A stretch of 64,000 nt of DNA from Phaeodactylibacter luteus (GCF_007993045.1 NZ_VOOR01000014.1:55961-119960), one strand, 5' to 3'. Positions 37,703 through 48,384 are shown, counted from the first letter of the stretch. The notes: generated by a model from the sequence alone, not told the origin. Program-made: numbers and translations.

Positions 37703-37914
37703 GTATAAAAAATCGTACGGTGGTTTGGATGGAATACCGCCCTAGGCCGGAGGCTTGAAGCGAAGCACCGCAAAGGTAAACCTTTTCCCAGCACTTCACC
37801 AACACAACAAGGCAGGCGGCATTGACGTTTGCCGGACGTAAAGCAAGTTGCCTGGCAGCTTTCAGAAGTGCCTGCACGCGCTGAAAGTTTTATATTGTGC
37901 CCAAAATAAAGCCA

Positions 37915-38730
37915 ATGTCTGTCAATAAAGAAGTAAAACGAATGACCACGCATGTCATTCAGGCGATGAAAGAGCAGGGTGAGAAAATCACGATGCTGAC
38001 CGCCTATGATTTTTCGATGGCACGCATTCTCGACGAAGCGGGCATTGATGTCCTGCTGGTTGGAGATTCGGCCTCCAATGTCATGGCCGGGCATGAGACC
38101 ACTCTTCCGATCACCCTCGATCAGATGATCTACCATGCATCCTCGGTAGTCAGGGCCGTAGGGCGCGCCCTGGTCGTTGTAGACCTCCCCTTTGGCTCCT
38201 ATCAGGGCAACTCCAGGATTGCGCTGGAGTCTACCATCCGGATCATGAAAGAATCTGGTGCGCATGCGGTCAAGCTGGAAGGAGGGGCTGAGATACAAGA
38301 ATCCATCAAGCGGATTTTATCGGCTGGCGTCCCGGTCATGGGCCACCTAGGGCTTACGCCTCAGTCCATCTACAAATTCGGCACGTACACCGTGCGCGCA
38401 CGCGAAGAAGCAGAAGCGGCTAAGCTGCTGGAAGATGCCCGCCTGCTGCAAGAGCTTGGGTGCTTTGCCATCGTTCTGGAAAAAATCCCTGCCAAGCTGG
38501 CCAAGCAGGTCGCACAGTCCGTTGACATTCCGGTTATCGGTATCGGCGCAGGGCCTGATGTGGATGGCCAGGTGCTGGTAAGCCATGACCTTTTGGGGAT
38601 CACCAAAGATTTCCAGCCGCGGTTTCTGAGGCGTTACCTAGACCTGTTCGAAGAGATCAAAGGCGCGGCAGAGCAATACGCCAAGGATGTGCGCACTGGC
38701 AGCTTCCCCAACGAGAAAGAACAATATTAA
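37915..38730 (+). CDS. panB: 3-methyl-2-oxobutanoate hydroxymethyltransferase
   Basis: A 271-residue enzyme of pantothenate (coenzyme A) synthesis that transfers a hydroxymethyl group from methylene-THF to 2-oxoisovalerate. The start at the ATG 37915 ([19 protein letters not shown]) matches the family better than a GTG six codons upstream. Hallmarks are [50 protein letters not shown] and the catalytic region VKLEGGAEI followed by GHLGLTPQS. It is followed 24 bp later by mltG in the same direction. Confidence 0.96.
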   Translation: MSVNKEVKRMTTHVIQAMKEQGEKITMLTAYDFSMARILDEAGIDVLLVGDSASNVMAGHETTLPITLDQMIYHASSVVRAVGRALVVVDLPFGSYQGNSRIALESTIRIMKESGAHAVKLEGGAEIQESIKRILSAGVPVMGHLGLTPQSIYKFGTYTVRAREEAEAAKLLEDARLLQELGCFAIVLEKIPAKLAKQVAQSVDIPVIGIGAGPDVDGQVLVSHDLLGITKDFQPRFLRRYLDLFEEIKGAAEQYAKDVRTGSFPNEKEQY

Positions 38731-38754
38731 ATTTGACGTGACCAATGTGCCTCT

Positions 38755-39789
38755 ATGAAACGAAAGATCCTATCGCTCGCAGCCATCTTCGCAGTGCTCG
38801 GGCTGGGCGCTGCCTTCTGGGCTTACCGCACTTTCATCGCTGGCCCGGCCATACCCAAAGGGCTGGCGGATTACACGGTGGAGATACCTGCCCAAAGCTC
38901 TTTTGAAGACGTCGTAGGCTTGCTGCTGGAGCAAAAGCTCCTCGAAGACGAAGCGGCTTTCCGACTGCTCGCAGAGCAGATGAATTATAAAAAAGACCCT
39001 ATGCGGAGCGGGCGCTACGAGCTGCAGCCCGGCTGGAACATGCTACAGGCTATCCGGCACCTTAGAGGCGGGGCGCAAAAGCCGGTGCAGGTGGTGTTGT
39101 CTACCGCCCGCTTGGCTGAAGAAGTGGCCGGCAGGGCAGCAGCCTACCTCGAAGCAGACTCTTTGGCTTTTGCCTATGCCATGCAAAACCCTGCCCTGCT
39201 GCAGGAGCTCGGTTTTACCCCCGAGACCCTCATGAGCCTTTTCATACCTAACACCTATGAGCTGTACTGGAATACTTCCCCAAAAGGCTTTTTGGAGCGT
39301 ATGAAGATGGAGCACGATAAATTTTGGGGAAGAGAGGGCCGGCTGCAAGCTGCACAGGCGCTCGGGCTGTCAACGGCGGAAGTGTATACCCTGGCCTCAA
39401 TCGTAGAGCGGGAGACCCTCGTCAAAGCAGAAAAACCACGGATGGCCGGGGTATACCTCAACCGTCTGCGGATTGGCATGCCGCTGCAGGCAGACCCGAC
39501 AGCGGTTTTTGCACGGCGGGATTTTTCTGCTAGCAGGGTGACCGACTACCATACGAAGTTTGACGACCCCTACAATACGTATATGTACCCGGGGCTGCCG
39601 CCGGGGCCGATTTCGATGGCATCTATCTCCAGCATTGATGCAGTGCTAAAGGCCGAAAAACACAACTTCCTTTATTTCTGTGCTAAGGGGGACGGCAGTG
39701 GGCTGCACGCTTTTGCCAGTTCCCTTGCCGCGCATAACCGCAATGCGGCCATTTACCGTCAGAACCTCCGTGCCCGTGGCCTGAGGTAG
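38755..39789 (+). CDS. mltG: Endolytic murein transglycosylase
   Basis: A 344-residue membrane-anchored lytic transglycosylase (YceG family) that cuts nascent peptidoglycan glycan strands at the inner membrane and so sets strand length. One N-terminal membrane helix (LAAIFAVLGLGAAFWAY) is followed by a LysM-like region and the catalytic domain. The catalytic Glu lies in VYTLASIVERETLV; other signatures are FIPNTYELYWNTS and YNTYMYPGLPPGPISMASI near the C-terminus. It is probably co-transcribed with panB. Confidence 0.94.
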   Translation: MKRKILSLAAIFAVLGLGAAFWAYRTFIAGPAIPKGLADYTVEIPAQSSFEDVVGLLLEQKLLEDEAAFRLLAEQMNYKKDPMRSGRYELQPGWNMLQAIRHLRGGAQKPVQVVLSTARLAEEVAGRAAAYLEADSLAFAYAMQNPALLQELGFTPETLMSLFIPNTYELYWNTSPKGFLERMKMEHDKFWGREGRLQAAQALGLSTAEVYTLASIVERETLVKAEKPRMAGVYLNRLRIGMPLQADPTAVFARRDFSASRVTDYHTKFDDPYNTYMYPGLPPGPISMASISSIDAVLKAEKHNFLYFCAKGDGSGLHAFASSLAAHNRNAAIYRQNLRARGLR

Positions 39790-39911
39790 GCTGATGCCAA
39801 AATACAAGAAGGCGGAGGCCGCCTAGCGGTTCCGCCCTCTCCTTAACTTGTGGGGCTTTTTCGGTGTGCAATAGCTTCGATCGGCCATAAGGCCGAGCTC
39901 CAAACCTGCTC

Positions 39912-40994
39912 TTACCTCAGGCTGTTCTGCACGCTATCTTTTACAGCTTGTGCCCTGAGCTCATGCTGTACCGGAGAGCTGCTCAAAATGGCTTCTGCCT
40001 CCTCGTAAAAGGTATCGAGGTACTGTAAAACTTCCTCCCGGCCCTGCCTGCTGAGGAGTTTAAAGCCATTGACGATGGCCTGCATGGCAGCGCGCTTGTT
40101 ACGGAACTCCTCTAATGTGCCCGCTAAAATAGCGGCGTCAACTTTTTCTCCAAGGAAAACCCGCTGCTTGACCGATACCAGGCCGTAGTCTGAATTGGGC
40201 AGGGCGTAAGAAGGGGCAACAAGCCCTGAAAAATCGAAGTCGTAAGGGACGGGGATGACGCCAGAGCCGATATAAGGCGTGACCATCTTTACGTTCCGCA
40301 TCATCGGGGTGCTATAATCTGCATTGCCTATCATATATTGGAATACCGCCATGCGGTTTTCATCAGCGAGGGAGAGCCCCTCTTTGGGCACATTCAGGCA
40401 CTCTTCGCACTCTTTGCCGCCGGCGCGGTGGGCCATTTCGTCCGTATCTTCCAGGATAAAACCATAGCGTTTGATCCTGCTGATTCGGTTTTTAGTGTCG
40501 ATATACGTTATCTTTACCAATTGTGCGCGGTAGCTTTTGGGCGTCAATTCGTTGTAAAGGCGGTATGCAAGGTATTCTTTGGCTACATTCTCCTTGGAAA
40601 CGAACTTGTCGTCAAGGCAATGCGTGACAAGCTTCAGCTTGTCGTATTCCGCGATATAGCCGCTTGAAAGCAGGCGGTCTTTGGAGAAGTTCAGCTTCAC
40701 AGGAGGGAAATCGCAGACACTGCGGCGGAACTTGCCGCGCGGCTTGACTTTGATCTCGTGCACTTCCAATGTGCCGGAAGCATTCTCAAAAGAGAACACT
40801 GCTTTCTGATAATCTTCTGTCTTGCGGTTATCGATCAGCGAGGCTAAGTCTGTCTCTATAGACACCTCAAGGGCTTCGGCACTGAACGACAAGCCATCAA
40901 AGATAGTCCTGTCTGCCTGTTGTGCTGCAGATACCGTGCTCAGGCTGAACAGTGCCAAAAGAGCGATAAGGAACCTGATATTCATAGCAGTCAT
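39912..40994 (-). CDS. Secreted protein, possibly CotH-kinase-like
   Basis: A 360-residue protein with a signal peptide (MNIRFLIALLALFSLSTVSA; ATG at 40985 or three codons earlier at 40994). Three segments recall CotH-type atypical kinases: an early KPRGKFRR...FPPVKLNF, a middle VAKEYLAYRLYNEL with ITYIDTKNRISRIKRYGF, and a late NADYSTPMMRNVKM...VPYDFDFSG. The resemblance is in order and pattern only and catalytic residues cannot be assigned. It is convergent with mltG and divergent from the alkaline phosphatase. Confidence 0.5.
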   Translation of the reverse strand: MTAMNIRFLIALLALFSLSTVSAAQQADRTIFDGLSFSAEALEVSIETDLASLIDNRKTEDYQKAVFSFENASGTLEVHEIKVKPRGKFRRSVCDFPPVKLNFSKDRLLSSGYIAEYDKLKLVTHCLDDKFVSKENVAKEYLAYRLYNELTPKSYRAQLVKITYIDTKNRISRIKRYGFILEDTDEMAHRAGGKECEECLNVPKEGLSLADENRMAVFQYMIGNADYSTPMMRNVKMVTPYIGSGVIPVPYDFDFSGLVAPSYALPNSDYGLVSVKQRVFLGEKVDAAILAGTLEEFRNKRAAMQAIVNGFKLLSRQGREEVLQYLDTFYEEAEAILSSSPVQHELRAQAVKDSVQNSLR

Positions 40995-41159
40995 TGAGTT
41001 TTATTCTAAAACGAGTTTGTGTTCTTTTTCAACGCTGCAAAGCTAAGTTAGTTCCAAATTAAATTCCACGAAACCCTCATTAATTATCTGTTAACAGAAT
41101 TTAGTTTTTAAAACAACTACTTACTAAAGAACAATTCTGTCAAAAGACACGATTAGGCT

Positions 41160-42311
41160 ATGTCAAAGCTCTACAATTCCTACTGGCAAAATTTAAATTT
41201 CAGGGCCTTTTTAGCCTATTCCGCTTTGGTGCTCCTTATGGGCAGCTGCACCCCCGCTAAGGAGGCACAGGTGAGCGGAAAAAAAGCCCGGAACATCATA
41301 TTTATGGTCGGCGACGGTATGGGGCTGTCACAGATCTCTGCGGCGTTTTATGCCAATAGCCAAAAACTTGCCCTACAGCAATTCCCGCACGTTGGTTTTC
41401 ACAAAACCCCTTCCTCGAACGATTTGATCACTGACTCTGCAGCGGGGGCAACGGCTTTCTCCTGCGGGGTAAAAACCTACAACGGCGCCATAGGGCTCAC
41501 TGCGGATAGTACAGCCTGCACCACCATATTGGAAATGGCCAGGGATGAGGGCTTTGCCACAGGCCTGATCGCAACGTCTACCATTGTGCACGCCACCCCT
41601 GCCGCATTTGCGGCGCATCAGCCCATAAGGGTATTCCACGATCAGATTGCAGCAGACTTGGCCGGTTCTGGCGTAGACCTGCTCATCGGAGGGGGCAAAC
41701 GGTATTTTGACCGGCGGGAAGCCGACGACCGGAATTTGCTGGAGGAGATGCGGAAAAACGGCTACTTCATTGCCACCTACCTCGATTTTGAACTGGCAGA
41801 CCTCGTCCCCTCCCCTGCTTCCAAGTTTGCCTATTTTGCTGCTGACAAGCACCCGCTGACCAAAGAAGCGGGGCGGGAGTACCTGCCGGCTGCGGTCAGG
41901 ACAGGGGCTGCGTTCTTGCGGAGCCGAAGCAAAAAGGGCTTCTTCCTCTTGGTAGAAGGCTCTCAGATTGACTGGGGCGGGCATGCCAACGATGGCAACC
42001 TGATTGTCAATGAGACCCTGGATTTTGACGATGCGGTCAGGATAGCCCTCAATTTTGCTCGCCGCGACGGGGAGACGCTGGTCATTGTCACCGCTGATCA
42101 CGAGTCGGGCGGATTGGCCCTCGCACGGTCCGGTTCGCCCCAAGAGCTGGAGCATCAGTTCACCACCAATGGGCATACCGCGGCTATGGTGCCGGTCTTC
42201 GCTTTTGGGCCCTCTGCCGAACTCTTCGACGGCATTTATGAAAACACAGAAATTTTTTATAAAATGCAGCTTGCTCTAGGCCTTAGCAGCAGCCCCGCCC
42301 CTGAGCCCTAA
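41160..42311 (+). CDS. Alkaline phosphatase, lipoprotein
   Basis: A 383-residue PhoA-superfamily phosphomonoesterase for phosphate scavenging outside the inner membrane. A hydrophobic N-terminus ends in a lipobox (LLMGSC, Cys near residue 30), so it is probably anchored as a lipoprotein. Metal and catalytic motifs are [16 protein letters not shown], the nucleophile Ser in [34 protein letters not shown] and [12 protein letters not shown]. It is shorter than E. coli PhoA but usual for this family branch. No Pho-box-like motif was recognised upstream. Confidence 0.92.
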   Translation: MSKLYNSYWQNLNFRAFLAYSALVLLMGSCTPAKEAQVSGKKARNIIFMVGDGMGLSQISAAFYANSQKLALQQFPHVGFHKTPSSNDLITDSAAGATAFSCGVKTYNGAIGLTADSTACTTILEMARDEGFATGLIATSTIVHATPAAFAAHQPIRVFHDQIAADLAGSGVDLLIGGGKRYFDRREADDRNLLEEMRKNGYFIATYLDFELADLVPSPASKFAYFAADKHPLTKEAGREYLPAAVRTGAAFLRSRSKKGFFLLVEGSQIDWGGHANDGNLIVNETLDFDDAVRIALNFARRDGETLVIVTADHESGGLALARSGSPQELEHQFTTNGHTAAMVPVFAFGPSAELFDGIYENTEIFYKMQLALGLSSSPAPEP

Positions 42312-42405
42312 ACCTTTTCTGCTCCTCAGTTTTTATATATTGGCGAAAGCCCAACTACCACTGCTCGACTTATCAACTAACCAAATATCTCAAATCGTTA
42401 CCTGT

Positions 42406-43554
42406 ATGAGTGTTGAAACATTAAATAACCTGCAGCTCATTAAAGAGACTGCCCGTGACTTTGCGGAGAACTACATCCGGCCGCATGTCATGGAATGGGA
42501 CGAAGCCCAAGAATTCCCCGTAGATCTGTTCCGGCAGATGGGGCAGTACGGATTCCTCGGCGTTTTGGTGCCCGAAAAATACAATGGTGCCGGGCTTGGC
42601 TACCAAGAGTACATTACTGTCATTGAAGAGATCGGCAAGGTCTGCGGCTCCATTGGCTTGTCTGTAGCTGCACACAACTCGCTGTGCACCAATCATATTT
42701 TGATGTTTGGCAATGAAGAGCAGAAGCTCAAATACCTTCCCAAGCTGGCCACCGGCGAGTTCATCGGCGCATGGGGCCTGACGGAGCCCAATACCGGGAG
42801 CGACGCCGGCCGCATGAAGACCGTGGCTGAAGAAGATGGCGATTATTACGTCCTGAACGGGGCTAAAAACTTTATCACCCACGGCAAATCCGGAGATGTA
42901 GCAGTGGTCATTGCACGGACAGGAGAGCTGCTCGACAGCCACGGCATGACCGCCTTCATCATCGAACGGGGCACGCCGGGCTTTTCCGCTGGCAAGAAAG
43001 AGAACAAACTTGGGATGCGGGCCAGCGAAACCGCCGAGCTCATCTTCAACGATTGCCGGGTACACAAAAGCCAGGTACTGGGCGAAGTGGGCGATGGCTT
43101 TATACAGTCCATGAAAATTTTGGATGGCGGCCGGATATCCATTGCGGCCCTTTCGCTTGCTATCGCAAAAGGGGCTTACGAGGCTGCTGTGCAGTACGCT
43201 AAGGAGCGCGAGCAGTTCGGCAAGCCGATCGCTTCCTTCCAGGCTATCAGCTTTAAGCTTGCCGACATGGCCACCAAAATACAGGCGGCAGAGCTGCTTA
43301 CCCGGAAATCGGGCCACTTGAAAGACAAAGGGGAGAAAGTGACCCGCATCTCGTCCATGGCCAAATACTACGCTTCAGAAGCTGCCGTTTGGGTGGCCAA
43401 CGAGGCCGTGCAGGTATTTGGCGGCTATGGCTACATCAAGGACTTCCCCGTTGAGAAGTACTACAGGGATGCCAAATTGTGCACCATAGGCGAAGGGACT
43501 TCGGAAATCCAGAAGCTCGTCATCTCGCGGGAAATCATGAAGGAAGGCGCTTGA
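42406..43554 (+). CDS. Acyl-CoA dehydrogenase
   Basis: A 382-residue FAD enzyme that introduces the alpha-beta double bond in acyl-CoA (fatty- or branched-acid oxidation). The start is the ATG at 42406 ([19 protein letters not shown]); an in-frame TTG at 42340 is rejected. Signatures are [18 protein letters not shown], the FAD loop [13 protein letters not shown], and the C-terminal [20 protein letters not shown] and [17 protein letters not shown], where the last Glu region places the catalytic base. The chain-length class cannot be set. It is followed by a bidirectional terminator. Confidence 0.93.
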   Translation: MSVETLNNLQLIKETARDFAENYIRPHVMEWDEAQEFPVDLFRQMGQYGFLGVLVPEKYNGAGLGYQEYITVIEEIGKVCGSIGLSVAAHNSLCTNHILMFGNEEQKLKYLPKLATGEFIGAWGLTEPNTGSDAGRMKTVAEEDGDYYVLNGAKNFITHGKSGDVAVVIARTGELLDSHGMTAFIIERGTPGFSAGKKENKLGMRASETAELIFNDCRVHKSQVLGEVGDGFIQSMKILDGGRISIAALSLAIAKGAYEAAVQYAKEREQFGKPIASFQAISFKLADMATKIQAAELLTRKSGHLKDKGEKVTRISSMAKYYASEAAVWVANEAVQVFGGYGYIKDFPVEKYYRDAKLCTIGEGTSEIQKLVISREIMKEGA

Positions 43555-43567
43555 CTCTGCTAAAGCA

Positions 43568-43595
43568 CTGCCCAAGGCCATAAGGCCTTGGGCAG
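43568..43595 (+). terminator. Bidirectional terminator between convergent genes
   Basis: CTGCCCAAGGCC and GGCCTTGGGCAG form a perfect 12-bp stem around ATAA. The stem lies exactly between the acyl-CoA dehydrogenase and the leftward LytTR regulator, so it probably serves both strands. Confidence 0.75.
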
Positions 43596-43602
43596 TTTGC
43601 CC

Positions 43603-44361
43603 TTATCCGCCCATCCACATTTTAAAGGAAGCCACCCTTTCCCGGCTGACGACCAGCTCCTCCCCGTTGGCAAGTTCTACTTTGAGCCGAGCCCCGGAAT
43701 AAACTGTAGCCTTCCTGACCGCTTCAGCATGTACGATATACTGCCTATTGGCCCTAAAGAAGTCTGTGGGGTCTAACATCTCTTCCAGCTGCTCCAGCGT
43801 AAAATCCAAAGCAAACTTCCGCCCCCCCTCGGCCAAGGCCAGCCAAGTGGTTTTGTGAGCAGTAAAAAAACAGGCTACCTCTGAAGCGCGCACCGAAAAG
43901 AGGTGGGGGCCTGTCTTGACGACGAACCGCTGCCGGTAGCCTCTGCCCACAGGGTTAAGTGCCTGTATCAGCTGGCTAACGTCAGGGGCGCCTGCCCTCA
44001 TTGACCGTTTTAGCTGCTCATATTTTACGAATGCCTGCCGTACATCCTCCAAGTTGAATGGCTTGAGCAGATAATCTATGCTGTTGACCTTGAAGGCCTG
44101 CATCAGGTATTGGTCGAAAGCAGTAGCAAAAATGACCGGGCAAGGCACATCAGCCTGTTGGAATATGTCAAAACTGGCACCGTCAGCGAGCTGAATATCG
44201 AAAAAAGCCAGGTCGATAGCCTCTCCTTTGTGGAGCCACTCCACTGCGCCTTCCACGGTATCCGCGATAGCGGCAATACGCGCGCCAGGGTGGGCCTCGC
44301 AAATCAAATCAGCAAGGCGCTCTGCTGCCAGCTCTTCGTCTTCTGCTATCAGTACCCTCAT
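43603..44361 (-). CDS. LytTR-family response regulator
   Basis: A 252-residue transcription regulator. The N-terminal receiver domain has the acidic pair in VLIAEDEELAAERL, the phosphoacceptor Asp55 in LAFFDIQLADG, and Lys in DYLLKPF. A linker leads to a C-terminal LytTR DNA-binding domain (VRASEVACFFTAHKTTWLAL, FFRANRQYIVHAEAV). Its start overlaps the stop of the histidine kinase gene by four bases, making the two a cognate pair. It is the last gene of a four-gene leftward unit beginning with a TonB-dependent receptor. Confidence 0.94.
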   Translation of the reverse strand: MRVLIAEDEELAAERLADLICEAHPGARIAAIADTVEGAVEWLHKGEAIDLAFFDIQLADGASFDIFQQADVPCPVIFATAFDQYLMQAFKVNSIDYLLKPFNLEDVRQAFVKYEQLKRSMRAGAPDVSQLIQALNPVGRGYRQRFVVKTGPHLFSVRASEVACFFTAHKTTWLALAEGGRKFALDFTLEQLEEMLDPTDFFRANRQYIVHAEAVRKATVYSGARLKVELANGEELVVSRERVASFKMWMGG

Positions 44362-45461
44362 AACGCCCCATCTTTTGCAAGGGCAGCAACTGGCTTCAGC
44401 TCCAATATTGGGACGCGGGCCCAGAAAAACCCGCCCTCGGTTTTGATGTCCAGCTGTTGGCCAGCCAGGAAAGCATACCTGCGCTGAAGGTTGGGCAAGC
44501 CAGCCCCTACCCTGTCCTGCCGGTTGGTTTTCAACTGCAGGGTATTCTTTACGATAAGGCTGCCCCCTTCGCGCGAAATGAGGATAGCAAGCGGTTTGCC
44601 CTTGGCTGCCACATTGTGCTTGACTGCGTTCTCCACCAGCATCTGCAGGGCCAGGGGGACAATAGCCTCATCTACTTGTGCCGCCACTTCAAGGCGGGTA
44701 TCAATAGCCTCCCCAAACCTAATGCGGAGCAGAAAAAGGTAAGCCTGTAGCATGCCGAGCTCTTCCTCAAGGGGCACCAGCTCCTGCCCGCTAGTGTCCA
44801 GCACATAACGGTATACCTGCGAAAGCTGACGGATGAACTGGGCTGAAAGGTCCGCGTCTTTGTATACCAAAGCGGACAAGACATTGAAGCTATTGAACAG
44901 AAAATGAGGGTTAACCTGATTTTTCAAGGCTTCGTACTCAGCAGCCAGGGCAGCCCGTTTATTGGCTTCTGCCTCCACCTCTGCATTTTTCCAAGCAATG
45001 AAAAAGCCCCGCCCGTGCAGAAAAAAAGAAACCAAAAGGGTGATGCCCGAAATAGAAATAAAAAACGGCCAGCCTACCCCCCCTATCGCTTCTGAAGGGC
45101 GCTGCCCCCAGATCGGATAAGCGTAAGCCAACACAATAAGCAGGGCAATGCCCAGGGAGTATGCCAAGGTCAGCAGCAAGCTGATGGCCAGCCGCTTCAC
45201 CGGAGTTTCCAACCAAGGCATTTCCCGCTCCAGCAAATGGAACAACTTCCCGTTGCCCCAGCCTATAGCCACCCAGATGGTGCCGTTCAGCGCCCAGCCT
45301 TTGAGGAATGCGCCCCATTCGCCTTCCAGCAGCAGCCCAGAGCTGAACGCTAAAGTGACCGCCCCGCCGCCGGCTGCAAACTGTAGCAGCAGGCTTTTGG
45401 CCTCTCCCCAATTGAATGTGCTCTTGACTTTTGACATCATTGCCTGGTTATTGGAAAACAT
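44358..45461 (-). CDS. LytS-type sensor histidine kinase
   Basis: A 367-residue inner-membrane kinase. Four hydrophobic spans lie within the first 175 residues with no periplasmic sensor domain. A short coiled segment leads into the His_kinase domain, where the phospho-His is in NPHFLFNSFNVLSALVY; the N-box is MLVENAVKHNV and a GAGLPNLQRRY G-box follows. It phosphorylates the LytTR regulator that overlaps it. The membrane-embedded sensor suggests a lipid or envelope cue, but the signal is unknown. Confidence 0.92.
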   Translation of the reverse strand: MFSNNQAMMSKVKSTFNWGEAKSLLLQFAAGGGAVTLAFSSGLLLEGEWGAFLKGWALNGTIWVAIGWGNGKLFHLLEREMPWLETPVKRLAISLLLTLAYSLGIALLIVLAYAYPIWGQRPSEAIGGVGWPFFISISGITLLVSFFLHGRGFFIAWKNAEVEAEANKRAALAAEYEALKNQVNPHFLFNSFNVLSALVYKDADLSAQFIRQLSQVYRYVLDTSGQELVPLEEELGMLQAYLFLLRIRFGEAIDTRLEVAAQVDEAIVPLALQMLVENAVKHNVAAKGKPLAILISREGGSLIVKNTLQLKTNRQDRVGAGLPNLQRRYAFLAGQQLDIKTEGGFFWARVPILELKPVAALAKDGAL

Positions 45462-45545
45462 TTGAAAGGCTAAGCCTGGGCAGGAAGGTGCGCTCTCACC
45501 CCCACAATGCCTCCCTGCTCATCAGGCTTAAATATACAAAATACC

Positions 45546-46205
45546 TTATTCCGTGGCCTGCTTGGCCTGCTGCAGCAGCTCTTGGTTGAAGAAAGCGCCC
45601 CAAACTGGGCCATACTCGCCAGTTTTTTTGCCAGCGTCAAACCTGGCTGCCGCCTTCTCCAGATAAGGCAGCGCCGCTTCGGCACCGCCCCCGAAAAAAG
45701 AGGGCGTGTAGAAAAGGTGCATCCCCATAAGATGGTAAGCACGCGGGTTCTCATCATTGAGCTCAATGGCCTTGGCATAAGCTGCCGAAGCTTTAGGGCT
45801 GTACTTGGCCCCGTTCACCATAGGCGCCTTCCATATCCTGCCCGTGTAAACGTACCCCTGCAAGGCTACGATCTCAGACTCCTGCGGGGCAAGGGCCAAT
45901 GCTCGGTCTAAGGCTGCTTGGGCTTTGTCCAAATGCGCGGATAAGGCACCGCCTTCCTTTTCTTCCATGGCCTCGCCTGCCAGCATCATATGGCAGTAGG
46001 CCAAATGGTAGGCAGGCTGCCAACGCTGAGGCTCTGCCTCGCTGATCCGCTCGAACAAGGCGGCCGCAGGGCCGAAGTCTCGGGTCCGCTCTGCCTCTTC
46101 CAACAGGGCAAGCCCCTTGGCCATACCGTTCTCAAATTGGCCATCCTGGCCGTAAGTTGCCCAGGCAAGAAGCAGGTTCATCGCTAAGAAAATCATCGTC
46201 TTCAT
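45546..46205 (-). CDS. Secreted TPR-like protein
   Basis: A 219-residue protein with a signal peptide (MKTMIFLAMNLLLAWATYGQ) and helical repeats: AALFERISEAEPQRWQPAY, AALDRALALAPQESEIVAL and AAYAKAIELNDENPRAYHL resemble tetratricopeptide units. It sits between the TonB-dependent receptor and the LytS kinase in one direction, so it may be a periplasmic partner of the receptor or of the signalling pair. No enzymatic motif was found. Confidence 0.75.
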   Translation of the reverse strand: MKTMIFLAMNLLLAWATYGQDGQFENGMAKGLALLEEAERTRDFGPAAALFERISEAEPQRWQPAYHLAYCHMMLAGEAMEEKEGGALSAHLDKAQAALDRALALAPQESEIVALQGYVYTGRIWKAPMVNGAKYSPKASAAYAKAIELNDENPRAYHLMGMHLFYTPSFFGGGAEAALPYLEKAAARFDAGKKTGEYGPVWGAFFNQELLQQAKQATE

Positions 46206-46242
46206 GGTTGTTCTTTTTTTTGAGAAAAAGTGGTGTAGAAAA

Positions 46243-48384
46243 TCAATTGCTGAAGTAACGCCCTTCCCCTATGGAGAGGAAAAGCCCGGCGAAAAAGAAA
46301 CGGGGGGCTGCAGGCCGCAAGGCCACCGGCTGGTAGAGCCCATCCGGGCCAGGCTCGGTGTCAAACCGCTCGCCGAAGGCCTGCCGGAAACCCGGTACAT
46401 TGGTGACAGATAGGTACACAATTGCAAATTGCCCAAAAAGCTCCGTCAGGTAACTGGCATTAAAACTCAAATCCTGGTACAATGGGGTCTGTTTGTCCAT
46501 AAACTCAGGAGTGTTGGGGTCATCGTAAGGCCTGGGGCTGCTCAGGGTATAGGTGAGCCCTATACTGGTCTGCCAATCCCGGACCCAATGCTTGTAAACC
46601 ACTGAGGCATTGTGGCGGGAAGCAAAGCTAGGGGTGAAAGGCCCAGGAAACCCCAAATACTCCCTTTCGGTATCTAGAAAGGAGTAGGACACCCAGAAAT
46701 CGCCGTTGCTGATGCTGGCCTGGTCCCGGTAAAAGAAATCCAGCCCCCGGGCAAAGCCCCGCCCGCTATTGTCCACCATCCAAGGCTGCCCCTCTGGGAA
46801 ACGGGCCAGGCTGCGGTAGTCTTTCACATACCCTTCCACTCGTAGCGAGCGGCCCAAGCGCTGGTACTGGTAGCCCAAAATATAGTGAGAAGCGGACTCG
46901 GCCCCCAGGTTTGGCCGGTAGCGCAGCCATTCCTCTGCAGGCGTCTGATGGAAAATCCCCCAGGCCATCGACCACTGCCCGTGTGCTCCTGCTTTGTAGC
47001 CTAGAGATACCCGGGGCGCGGCATTGAATTGGCCGGAAAGGGCGCTGTACTCAGCCCGGGCACCGGCGCGCAGTGCCCAATTGCTGCCGAGCTGCCCTTC
47101 CGCTTCCACGAAACTGCTGCTCAAGTGCCCGGGCAGCACGGTCCTGAGCGGTTCGCCCACTGAGCTCACATAGTGCTCTTCCCATTGGCTGAAGTACCAG
47201 GAACCGCCAAAACGGAGGGCCCAGCTGTTGTTGAAATACCGGGTGGCAACGGTCCGCGCCTGAAAGGTCCGCTCCTGCCGATCAAGGGCAAAGCCATTGC
47301 CTACTTTTTCCCGGTCGTAGCCCATAGCCAAGCCGCTTTCCCATGCCCAGTTTTCTCCGGGCAGGAGCTTCAGCGTAGTTTGGGCAAAAGCATTGTCATT
47401 GTCCAGGGATAGCGGTGGCTGCTGCCCCCCGTACCGGACAGCCAAGCCTGACCGCTGTGCAGTGGCCTGCGCCTTGAGCATGCCATTTGCGGGGAGGGCC
47501 CGCTGATACCCTAGCTGCAAGCTGCCTGCCTGCACCGCCCTTTCCCACTCCAAAAACTGAGGGGCCAGCTGAGTGTAAGGCCCCATGTGGGTATAATCTG
47601 CATTGGCCGAAAACGATTGATTGCCCCAGCGCTCGGTATGCCCCGCACCTACCCCTAAGCTAGTGAGAGAAAGGCTGGTCACTGACGCCTCCGGCAGGTC
47701 TTTCGTTTCGAGGGACAGCGCAGAGGACAGCCCCTGCCCAAAGGCAGCTGAATACCCCCCGGTGCTAAAAGAAGTGCCTTTGAACAAAAAGGGCGAGAAA
47801 CGCCCTCTGGCCGGCACATCCGGCACCGAGCTGGTGTAGGGCCGGGGCACCCGCATTCCATCTACGTAAGCCTGCACCTCCCTTGCGTCCCCGCCACGGA
47901 CGAACAGGCGGCCGTCTTCGGGGTTAGCCTGAGTGCCCGGCAGGGTATTCAAAGCAGCTGCAATGTCTGCATTGGCCCCGGCAGTCAAAGCGATATCAAT
48001 GGGCCGCAACAGTACAGACTGCTGCTCATCGCTGGCGATGAATGCCCCGGCTGTGATAGTGGCCGCTTGCAGCTCGGTAACCGAAGCGCTCAGCGTAATC
48101 TTTAAGGTGTCCCCATTTTCTATGCCCTTCAGCGATATGTCCTGAGGCTCATAACCAAGGTAAGTGACCCTGAGGGCCAGGCTGTCAGCCAAAGCCATTT
48201 CCAGCTGGAACCAACCGTCTGTACCGGAAACGCTGCCGTCATAAGTGCCTGGGAGGAATACATTAGCGCCTATAGCCGGGGAGCCATCGTCTAGCCTTAC
48301 TTGGCCGGTCAGCACCTGTTGTGCTGCTGAAGTGCCTGTCAGGGCGAAGGCCGATAGAAGGAGGAAAGGCTTAAGGAAGCTCAT
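46243..48384 (-). CDS. TonB-dependent receptor with carboxypeptidase-regulatory-like N-terminal domain
   Basis: 713 residues from the ATG at 48384 (MSFLKPFLLLSAFALTGTSAA, signal peptide). Residues about 22-105 form a CarboxypepD_reg-like domain (VLTGQVRLDDGSPAIGANVFLPGTYDG). A plug domain follows (TAGANADIAAALNTLPGTQ, GRLFVRGGDAREVQAYVDG), then a long beta-barrel. It resembles the SusC-like/TonB receptors of Bacteroidota but has no SusD partner and is shorter than SusC. It heads a leftward unit with a TPR protein, LytS kinase and LytTR regulator; the substrate is unknown. Confidence 0.9.
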   Translation of the reverse strand: MSFLKPFLLLSAFALTGTSAAQQVLTGQVRLDDGSPAIGANVFLPGTYDGSVSGTDGWFQLEMALADSLALRVTYLGYEPQDISLKGIENGDTLKITLSASVTELQAATITAGAFIASDEQQSVLLRPIDIALTAGANADIAAALNTLPGTQANPEDGRLFVRGGDAREVQAYVDGMRVPRPYTSSVPDVPARGRFSPFLFKGTSFSTGGYSAAFGQGLSSALSLETKDLPEASVTSLSLTSLGVGAGHTERWGNQSFSANADYTHMGPYTQLAPQFLEWERAVQAGSLQLGYQRALPANGMLKAQATAQRSGLAVRYGGQQPPLSLDNDNAFAQTTLKLLPGENWAWESGLAMGYDREKVGNGFALDRQERTFQARTVATRYFNNSWALRFGGSWYFSQWEEHYVSSVGEPLRTVLPGHLSSSFVEAEGQLGSNWALRAGARAEYSALSGQFNAAPRVSLGYKAGAHGQWSMAWGIFHQTPAEEWLRYRPNLGAESASHYILGYQYQRLGRSLRVEGYVKDYRSLARFPEGQPWMVDNSGRGFARGLDFFYRDQASISNGDFWVSYSFLDTEREYLGFPGPFTPSFASRHNASVVYKHWVRDWQTSIGLTYTLSSPRPYDDPNTPEFMDKQTPLYQDLSFNASYLTELFGQFAIVYLSVTNVPGFRQAFGERFDTEPGPDGLYQPVALRPAAPRFFFAGLFLSIGEGRYFSN

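Noticed and set aside
39806..39850. GGCGGA...TCCGCC hairpin between mltG and the CotH-like gene
   Set aside because: It has complementarity but several mismatches and no T-run; too weak to list as a terminator.
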